A program made the translations under genes and the position numbers. Of a stretch of 18,814 nt of DNA, positions 14,283-18,814 are shown piece after piece. The stretch is from an uncultured Lachnospiraceae bacterium (GTDB lineage Bacteria > Bacillota > Clostridia > Lachnospirales > Lachnospiraceae): assembly GCA_934292725.1 (NCBI GenBank), contig CAKQXY010000058.1, positions 1-18,814 of the forward strand, given 5' to 3'. The notes under the pieces are model-generated. The model saw only the letters and a program-made list of their open reading frames with translations, was not told the DNA's origin and did not search any database. Positions within the stretch are counted from its first letter, which is position 1. Each line of letters begins with the position of its first letter.

Positions 14283-15017
14283 ATGCGCATTGCACTGGTA
14301 GACGATTCTGAAATTGAACGAGGGATACTTCTGTCTTTGATTACTGACTATGGATATGAAAAGCAGATTTTATTTGAATCTGATTGTTTTGAGAGTGGAG
14401 ATGCTTTTTTGTCATCCTTTTCTTATGATAAATACGATATTGTTTTTATGGATATTTTTATGAATGGGATGAGCGGTGTTGAAACGGCACGTAAAATGCG
14501 TCAGATTGACAGCCATGTTATTTTAATTTTTTTGACTGCCTCTGCTGATTACATGCCAGATGCCTTTCGTGTCCACGCATTCCACTATATTCTAAAACCA
14601 TATCAGAAAGATGCGATTTTTGCATGTCTGAATGATGCCTCTTTGCACCTTCCTGCTCCTGAAACCATCATTTCATTCTCAGTAAATGCAATTGAGGTTC
14701 GCATTTTTGCTTCACAAATTGTATGCATCGTAGCTGACTCTCACTATACATGGATCACTGACCGAAATGGTCAGAAATATCATCCGTGTGCTACCTTTGG
14801 TACATTCTCGAAACAGCTTTTATCTGACCGTCATTTTCTTCTTGTCAGCAGAGGTGTCCTGTGCAATATGGATGATATTAAATGCTTTTCTTCTGGCAGC
14901 TGTCTTCTTTCAAACGGTCAGACTCTTCCAGTTACGCTGCGCAATGCCAAGCGTCTTGAACAAACCTGGCGTGACTACTGCTTTTCAAAGACACGAGATC
15001 AAGATTTGGCAAATTGA
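14283..15017 (+). CDS. LytTR-type response regulator (AgrA/ComE-like), no adjacent kinase
   Basis: Two-component regulator of 244 aa with a LytTR DNA-binding domain, the class used in peptide quorum sensing and bacteriocin control. The receiver spans about 1-118: acidic pair D7/D8, phospho-acceptor D57 (YDIVFMDIFMNGMSG), T85 and K105 followed by P. The LytTR domain (about 130-238) carries LVSRGVLCNMDDI and a C-terminal SNGQTLPVTLRNAKRLEQTW. The ATG at 14283 is the only start, since a stop lies three codons upstream. The GAAAGGTG Shine-Dalgarno is unusually far, about 14 nt, so translation may be weak. TATAAT at 14255-14260 has no good -35, consistent with an activator-dependent promoter. No kinase or peptide gene is in the window. 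A direct repeat typical of LytTR targets follows directly. Confidence 0.9.
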   Translation: MRIALVDDSEIERGILLSLITDYGYEKQILFESDCFESGDAFLSSFSYDKYDIVFMDIFMNGMSGVETARKMRQIDSHVILIFLTASADYMPDAFRVHAFHYILKPYQKDAIFACLNDASLHLPAPETIISFSVNAIEVRIFASQIVCIVADSHYTWITDRNGQKYHPCATFGTFSKQLLSDRHFLLVSRGVLCNMDDIKCFSSGSCLLSNGQTLPVTLRNAKRLEQTWRDYCFSKTRDQDLAN

Positions 15018-15018
15018 T

Positions 15019-15056
15019 TTTTGCTTTTCATTCATAAATTTTGCTTTTCGTTCATA
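15019..15056. repeat. 18-bp imperfect direct repeat, candidate LytTR binding site
   Basis: Two copies (15019-15036 and 15039-15056) of TTTTGCTTTTCRTTCATA, differing at one base, with a 20-bp period. They lie between the LytTR regulator stop and a promoter-like sequence at 15062-15090. LytTR regulators bind direct repeats about two helical turns apart, just upstream of -35 boxes. Confidence 0.55.
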
Positions 15057-15061
15057 CTATA

Positions 15062-15090
15062 TTGACTTTTTCGCATAAAAGCGTTAAATT
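15062..15090 (+). promoter_or_regulatory. Promoter-like sequence for a possible small RNA
   Basis: TTGACT (15062-15067) and TAAATT (15085-15090) are 17 bp apart. No coding gene follows before the terminator at 15161-15195. Confidence 0.45.
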
Positions 15091-15095
15091 CCTTG

Positions 15096-15195
15096 TACTA
15101 CACCAACATTGCTTCACACACATTAGTTGGTTAGTTTCTTATTTTACACACTTTCTTTGTACAAAAAAAGACCGGCTCCCACACACCGGTCCTTT
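15096..15195 (+). ncRNA. Candidate small RNA (about 100 nt) downstream of the LytTR regulator
   Basis: The 189-bp gap between the LytTR gene and the convergent sugar transferase contains a promoter-like sequence, then a stem ACCAAC/GTTGGT (15102-15107 with 15126-15131), a longer-range pair TTGTAC/GTACAA (15093-15098 with 15159-15164), and finally a strong terminator. TTGTAC would straddle the predicted start, so that stem may not be fully transcribed. No convincing small ORF is present. The layout (regulator, direct repeat, promoter, structured RNA, terminator) recalls sRNAs controlled by LytTR regulators, but expression is unproven. Confidence 0.35.
15161..15195. terminator. Bidirectional intrinsic terminator
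   Basis: GACCGG (15170-15175) pairs with CCGGTC (15186-15191), extended by an A-tract on the left and a T-tract on the right, so it works in both directions. It serves the plus-strand LytTR/sRNA side and the minus-strand sugar transferase. Confidence 0.85.
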
Positions 15196-15206
15196 TTTGT
15201 TATCTT

Positions 15207-16622
15207 TTATTTTGATCCAACTTTCTTAAAGATAACAACAACAGTTTTTAAGATAATTTGAATATCAAGCTGAATGCTCCAGTTATCAATATATTCACAA
15301 TCCAGACGAACAACTTCCTCAAAATCTTCAATGTTGCTTCGTCCGCTGACCTGCCACAATCCTGTCAGACCAGGCTTCATGCTTAGACGTCTCTTGTGAC
15401 GCGCCTCATATTGTTTAAACTCATCTACTGTCGGTGGTCTTGTTCCAACAAGACTCATATCACCCTTTAGCACATTCCAAAACTGAGGAAGCTCATCAAT
15501 ACTAGTTGAACGAATAAATTTGCCGACCTTTGTGATTCTCGGATCATCCGTCATCTTAAACATAAAGCCCTTCATTTCATTCTTTTCCATAAGCTCAGCT
15601 TTGCGTGCCTCTGCATCCTGATACATAGAGCGCACCTTGTAAATATAGAAATAACGGCCATTTTTTCCTACACGCTTTTGCTTAAAGATGAGCGGTCCCG
15701 GAGACTCTAGCTTTACAGCTGGTGCGACAAAAAGCATCACAACTGCTGTAATCATAAGTCCTACTATCGCTCCCACAATATCTATGATACGCTTCATGAC
15801 AAGCTTGTTAAAATCAAAAAATCTTGGTGCCACACTGAGCGCATAGTGGTTTCCAATCTGAGTAACTTCTCTTTGATAGCCGGCGCCAAGACGATCCAGA
15901 AGGTCAATATTTACATGAACAATTACACCCATCTGAGCAAACTGCTCAGCATACTCAATGATTTCATTTTTTCGTTGATCATCAAGCACTAAAAATACTT
16001 CATCAACAATTTCCCTGCTTGCCACCTCAATCACATTGTCGCCATTTGCCACAACACGATAGCCTTCGATATCTTCTCCAACATAATCACCATCTGTAAT
16101 CGCAAGCGTAATCAGATAATTCTCGTAAGTATTATATCGTTTTAAGTCCTCTGCAAGCGTTTTTACACGATCAGATGTCGTCAGTACAAGGAGATGATCT
16201 GCTTTTTTATTTTTAAAAATAGTACGGAGCATTCTCTTACAGATCAAATGTGTCACAGCCATCAGCACCATATTGACTAGTACTGTTAATGCCCATACGC
16301 TTCTGCTGATCAGCTCTGTATTTTTAGTAACATAAAATACAGCAATAAGCACAGCTCCCATAATAATATTTAACTTGATCGTATATGTAATTTCTTCATA
16401 TTTGTTTCGCTTCATGAAATAACGATTCATGTTGAACGACAGAAATACCAAAAAATAGCTGATCAAAATCATCCAAAGAGATGATAATACGGAAGAAAAA
16501 TCAAATATAAACTTCCGAAAAACGGATGCAAGAAAACAAGCTGCAATATAGCTTATCACGAGGCAAACCGCGTCAATCCAAATCAGCAGATAATCCTGCA
16601 TGTTTTTCCTTTGTTGACTCAT
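15207..16622 (-). CDS. Polyprenyl-phosphate sugar-1-phosphate transferase (exopolysaccharide initiation)
   Basis: Membrane phosphoglycosyltransferase of the WbaP/CpsE (bacterial sugar transferase) family. It moves a sugar-1-phosphate from a UDP-sugar to undecaprenyl phosphate, the first step of surface polysaccharide assembly. 471 aa. Four N-terminal transmembrane segments lie at about 11-35, 47-65, 83-99 and 108-127. A CoA-binding-3-like cytoplasmic domain covers about 140-245. The fifth hydrophobic segment (about 279-303, re-entrant with the ESPGP motif at 306-310) leads to the catalytic domain, with the conserved Asp-Glu pair D376/E377 in TSIDELPQFWNVLKGDMSLVGTRPP and KPGLTGLWQVSGRS at 416-429. 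AAAGGA precedes the ATG. A promoter TTGTTT, 17 bp, TACAAT lies at 16658-16686. It stands alone here; no other capsule gene is visible. Sugar specificity is unknown. Confidence 0.94.
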   Translation of the reverse strand: MSQQRKNMQDYLLIWIDAVCLVISYIAACFLASVFRKFIFDFSSVLSSLWMILISYFLVFLSFNMNRYFMKRNKYEEITYTIKLNIIMGAVLIAVFYVTKNTELISRSVWALTVLVNMVLMAVTHLICKRMLRTIFKNKKADHLLVLTTSDRVKTLAEDLKRYNTYENYLITLAITDGDYVGEDIEGYRVVANGDNVIEVASREIVDEVFLVLDDQRKNEIIEYAEQFAQMGVIVHVNIDLLDRLGAGYQREVTQIGNHYALSVAPRFFDFNKLVMKRIIDIVGAIVGLMITAVVMLFVAPAVKLESPGPLIFKQKRVGKNGRYFYIYKVRSMYQDAEARKAELMEKNEMKGFMFKMTDDPRITKVGKFIRSTSIDELPQFWNVLKGDMSLVGTRPPTVDEFKQYEARHKRRLSMKPGLTGLWQVSGRSNIEDFEEVVRLDCEYIDNWSIQLDIQIILKTVVVIFKKVGSK

Positions 16623-16657
16623 GTTCAGAAATTCCTTTCCCTTTATTTCTTTTGTTT

Positions 16658-16686
16658 ATTGTATCATAATTCTTTTCTTTAAACAA
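16658..16686 (-). promoter_or_regulatory. Promoter for the sugar transferase gene
   Basis: On the minus strand TTGTTT (16681-16686) and TACAAT (16658-16663) are 17 bp apart. It abuts the plus-strand promoter-like sequence of the structured RNA (TTGATT at 16688-16693). Confidence 0.55.
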
Positions 16687-16696
16687 CTTGATTTTT

Positions 16697-16881
16697 CAGT
16701 TCAGAATGATAACATGCCCTAAGGTGAATGGATTTCACGAGACGGACACTTGAAGCAGGTCTTTCAAAGTAACGAATAATAAGAAAGAACATAACAGGAA
16801 CCTGCGGAGTTTGGTCCGTCGACGAAACCATTGCACCGAAGGGCTTTCGTAACCTGGATCCGTGAACTGCAATGTTTTTTT
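16697..16881 (+). ncRNA. Highly structured non-coding RNA candidate (raiA-motif-like or 6S-like)
   Basis: The 326-bp gap 16623-16948 has no gene but contains nested complementary segments: CAGTTCA/TGAACTG (16697-16703, 16863-16869); GCCCT/AGGGC (16716-16720, 16840-16844); GGTGAATGG with CCATT-G-CACC (16723-16731, 16828-16837), separated from the previous stem by an AA/GA internal loop; GACGGAC/GTCCGTC (16741-16747, 16814-16820); GCAGGT/ACCTGC (16755-16760, 16800-16805); and CTTTC/GAAAG (16761-16765, 16783-16787). It ends with CATTGCA/TGCAATG and seven T (16875-16881), an intrinsic terminator. Higher GC than the flanks. TTGATT, 16 bp, TAACAT with an extended -10 TG (16688-16715) may be its promoter, though that would start transcription near 16722, inside the outer stems. 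Family is uncertain: raiA motif is my preferred guess, 6S the alternative. Confidence 0.7.
16829..16881 (+). terminator. Terminator of the structured RNA
   Basis: CATTGCA (16829-16835) pairs with TGCAATG (16868-16874), followed by seven T. The left arm overlaps bases that also pair with GGTGAATGG, so two exclusive folds are possible. Confidence 0.6.
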
Positions 16882-16890
16882 CTTTTCCTG

Positions 16891-16919
16891 TTTACTTTTA
16901 CTTTAAAAAAAGGTATAGT
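16891..16919 (+). promoter_or_regulatory. Promoter for maf
   Basis: TTTACT (16891-16896) and TATAGT (16914-16919) are 17 bp apart. It gives maf a short leader independent of the structured RNA upstream. Confidence 0.6.
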
Positions 16920-16948
16920 ATCAGCGAAGTAAACGAATATGGAAAGGC

Positions 16949-17557
16949 ATGGTATTTATCGTGAATCTTACAAAACCTGTTATTTTAGCATCTGGCTCCC
17001 CACGCCGAAAAGAATTGTTAGCTCTTGCCGGCTTCAATTTTACTGTCTGCCCGGCAAAAGGCGAGGAAGTCACCACAAAAACGCTTCCATGTGATATTGT
17101 ATGTGAACTGGCTCATCAAAAGGCATTTGAAATTGCAAAGGCACAAAAAGCTCCTTGCTATGTGATTGGCGCTGATACTATCGTTGCATTTGAAAATCGC
17201 ATATTGGGCAAACCAAAGGACAGCGAGGATGCCGTGCGAATGGTCTCTATGCTTCAGGGCAGCACACATCAGGTCTATACCGGTGTGACACTAATTGAAG
17301 TCTGCACTGATGGCAGTCTTCGCGAAAAAAGCTTCTACGAGGAGACAAATGTGCATGTCTGCCAAATGATAAAGGATGAAATTGCCTCTTACGTTGCAAC
17401 AGGTGAACCACTTGATAAGGCTGGAGCCTATGGAATTCAGGGTACTTTTTCAATCTATGTCTCAGGCATTGAAGGCGACTACTTTAACGTTGTTGGCCTT
17501 CCTATTTCTCGTCTTTATCATGAATTTACTGCTTTTCAAAATGCAGCTCACAAATAA
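16949..17557 (+). CDS. maf: Maf-family nucleoside triphosphate pyrophosphatase
   Basis: House-cleaning enzyme that hydrolyses non-canonical or excess NTPs (dTTP, UTP and modified pyrimidine nucleotides in the YhdE branch) to NMP and pyrophosphate. Homologs also affect septum formation. 202 aa, usual length about 190-200. Motifs are SGSPRRKELL (15-24), GADTIV (74-79) with catalytic D76, GKPKD (87-91), and the C-terminal EPLDKAGAYGIQG (153-165) and GDYFNVVGLPISRL (176-189). The start is uncertain. The ATG at 16949 has GGAAAGG only one base upstream, which is too tight; a GTG at 16961 is the alternative, with spacing of 13. Either leaves the domain intact. It has its own promoter and a terminator, so it looks monocistronic. 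Confidence 0.93.
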   Translation: MVFIVNLTKPVILASGSPRRKELLALAGFNFTVCPAKGEEVTTKTLPCDIVCELAHQKAFEIAKAQKAPCYVIGADTIVAFENRILGKPKDSEDAVRMVSMLQGSTHQVYTGVTLIEVCTDGSLREKSFYEETNVHVCQMIKDEIASYVATGEPLDKAGAYGIQGTFSIYVSGIEGDYFNVVGLPISRLYHEFTAFQNAAHK

Positions 17558-17582
17558 GTATTCAACTCACTTAGGTAAATCA

Positions 17583-17608
17583 AGGCGGTACCCTTACGGA
17601 TACCGCCT
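17583..17608 (+). terminator. Intrinsic terminator after maf
   Basis: AGGCGGTA pairs perfectly with TACCGCCT around a 10-nt loop, followed by a T-rich tract. It lies between convergent maf and the surface-protein gene and may act weakly in the other direction. Confidence 0.85.
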
Positions 17609-17635
17609 CGTTTATTTTGGGCTAATCGTTTTTAT

Positions 17636-18814
17636 TTACTTTTTGCTGCGCTTTGTAAGAATGATCATTGCCACTACCGCTGCCGCAAGAATAATTCCAA
17701 TCACAACCAGGATAATTCCGATTATTCCGCTGGCATCCTCAATACCAAGAATCTGGTTGATTTGACCAGACTGTGTGGTTGGCATTGGAAGTGTTGTGCT
17801 GGCTTCTGATGCGGCTGATGACGGTGCCGTGCTTGGCGCTGTACTTGGCGCCGTACTCGGTGCCGTGCTTGGCGCTGTAGTCGTTGGTGTCTGCGTAGTT
17901 ACCTCTGGCGTTGTAGTCGCCTGTGTCTGTGTAGTTACCTCTGGTGTCGTTACCATCGGAATCTCTTCTGTCTTTGTTGCACCACATACTGTACAAGTAT
18001 AAAGCCTTTCTCCAACTGCGGTTGTCGTTGCTTCTTTCTGTACAACACCATCATTCCATGTATGATTCTCATTCACAGTAAATCTTACACTTGCCAAATT
18101 GCCGGCGGCATCAGCTGCTGTAAATACATACGTGCCTGCTTTTGTAATTTCATGGGTAAAGGTATCATTTGTATTCAGGCTGCTCTCTGATGCAATCTCC
18201 TGATTATTTAACTTAACAGAATATAGATTTTCATCTTTTACCGTAAGTGTAATCTTTTGATCTAAGCAATATGTCTTATTAGATTCAGCTCCGCTAATCA
18301 CTGGTGGTGTCTTGTCAAGCTTAATGCTTATCTGCTTTTCCTGACTAATTGCTCCACTTGAAATATTCATAAGATAATATTTCATTGTGTAGCTTCCCTC
18401 TTCGGTGATTACAATTTGTTTATTTGCTCCAAATGATCCTCTGTCATTCGTAAATGCAATATAGAAGCCATCTGGTGCTTTCAGCGTAGCATTTGCACGA
18501 TACCAGCCATTGCTTCCAAGACCCTGCGTTAAAAATTGTGCATCTACATTTACAGTGTACTGCGGATCATATTGTCCACATACAGTACAGATACCATTTG
18601 CATAGCTGTGGCCGTTGTGCACCGTAATGGTAATGCTTGCTTCATTTCCTGCTGCATCAACTGCCTTAATAGTCTGTTCTGTCTCTGCTGGAGAAACTGT
18701 AAGTGTTCCTTCTGCAGTCAGCGATACTGGAGTACCATTTACTGTAACCTGTACAAGATTTGCATCACTAATTGTAAGTGTCGGAGCCTCACAATATGTC
18801 TTTTTGCCTTCTAC
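17636..18814 (-). CDS. Large cell-surface protein with Ig-like repeats, C-terminal part only
   Basis: The reading frame is open through the window end; 392 C-terminal residues are visible and the N-terminus lies outside. There are two Ig-like repeats. Each starts with a KTYC motif and contains a DAxLxxVxVNG / DENLYSVKLNN strand and an (A)VDAAGNxAS / ADAAGNLAS strand. Each is followed by a small segment with CTVCG (HSYANGICTVCG and LYTCTVCG), a zinc-ribbon-like motif seen in clostridial surface proteins. A Thr/Pro/Ser linker follows, with a duplicated TTTPEVTTQT unit and five tandem TAPS-type units. The end is a single transmembrane helix (about IIGIILVVIGIILAAAVVAM) and a KRSKK tail. There is no LPXTG motif, so the protein is membrane anchored. 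A role in adhesion or wall interaction is inferred. Confidence 0.85.
   Translation of the reverse strand, partial: VEGKKTYCEAPTLTISDANLVQVTVNGTPVSLTAEGTLTVSPAETEQTIKAVDAAGNEASITITVHNGHSYANGICTVCGQYDPQYTVNVDAQFLTQGLGSNGWYRANATLKAPDGFYIAFTNDRGSFGANKQIVITEEGSYTMKYYLMNISSGAISQEKQISIKLDKTPPVISGAESNKTYCLDQKITLTVKDENLYSVKLNNQEIASESSLNTNDTFTHEITKAGTYVFTAADAAGNLASVRFTVNENHTWNDGVVQKEATTTAVGERLYTCTVCGATKTEEIPMVTTPEVTTQTQATTTPEVTTQTPTTTAPSTAPSTAPSTAPSTAPSSAASEASTTLPMPTTQSGQINQILGIEDASGIIGIILVVIGIILAAAVVAMIILTKRSKK
17823..17882. repeat. Five tandem 12-bp repeats encoding TAPS units
   Basis: Units GGYGCYGTRCTY occur five times in a row, with a higher-order 36-bp period: 17823-17843 is repeated exactly at 17859-17879. 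In the gene (minus strand) they encode APST repeats of the linker. Copy number may vary between strains by slippage. Confidence 0.85.
17888..17951. repeat. 36-bp-period repeat encoding PEVTTQT units
   Basis: Two near-identical copies of about 28 bp (from 17888 and from 17924) encode the two PEVTTQT units of the surface-protein linker. Confidence 0.7.

Noticed and set aside
15041..15229. 62-codon open frame on the plus strand from a TTG
   Set aside because: It runs straight through the strong terminator and into the antisense of the sugar transferase, has no Shine-Dalgarno and a low-complexity composition.
16697..16881. T-box, SRP RNA, RNase P, tmRNA or common metabolite riboswitch
   Set aside because: None of their signature sequences (T-box motif, SRP GGAAGG tetraloop region, RNase P GAGGAAAGUCC, tmRNA tRNA-like ends, c-di-GMP or purine cores) is present.
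17775..18002. 75-codon plus-strand frame rich in GAVL repeats
   Set aside because: It is the antisense shadow of the TAPS/PEVTTQT repeats of the surface-protein gene.
17636..18622. GTG at 18622 as the start of the surface protein
   Set aside because: The frame stays open to the window end and encodes another Ig-like repeat continuous with it, so the GTG is internal.

Overview
The window looks like a chromosomal segment from a low-to-moderate GC Gram-positive anaerobe of the Clostridia, most likely a Lachnospiraceae relative. That is inferred from gene content (MutS2, YhaM, VanW-family surface proteins, a UAP1-like UDP-sugar pyrophosphorylase, a streptococcal/clostridial-type gluconate 5-dehydrogenase), from strong AGGAGG-type ribosome binding sites and from sigma-A-like promoters. 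No insertion sequence, prophage gene, CRISPR array, tRNA or rRNA was seen. The strands are mixed, with many short transcription units.

Left part (1-7221). On the minus strand a 23S rRNA m5U methyltransferase (rlmD, cut by the window start) lies downstream of a YhaM-type 3'-5' exoribonuclease. These diverge from a plus-strand pair: mutS2 and an orphan OmpR-type response regulator. The regulator converges, with only 3 bp between stop codons, on a minus-strand operon whose last gene is trmL. Upstream of trmL lies a HypE/PurM-like AIR-synthase paralog.

Middle (7240-14153). That operon continues upstream with two tandem VanW-family envelope proteins, probably an old duplication. Diverging from them is a UAP1-like UDP-sugar pyrophosphorylase. 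It shares a bidirectional terminator with a convergent gene for an unrecognised secreted protein. That gene in turn diverges from a strongly promoted gluconate 5-dehydrogenase.

Right part (14283-18814). An orphan LytTR (AgrA/ComE-like) response regulator is followed by a direct repeat, a promoter-like sequence and a terminator that together could form a small RNA gene. Next come a membrane sugar-1-phosphate transferase (minus strand), a highly structured non-coding RNA candidate of about 160-185 nt, maf, and the C-terminal part of a large Ig-repeat surface protein that runs off the window end.

Functional themes are RNA maintenance and modification (rlmD, yhaM, trmL, mutS2/rqcU), envelope and polysaccharide assembly (VanW proteins, UDP-sugar pyrophosphorylase, phosphoglycosyltransferase, surface protein) and two kinase-less response regulators. 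The best leads for something undescribed are the structured RNA at about 16697-16881 and the LytTR / direct repeat / candidate sRNA cassette at 14283-15200.
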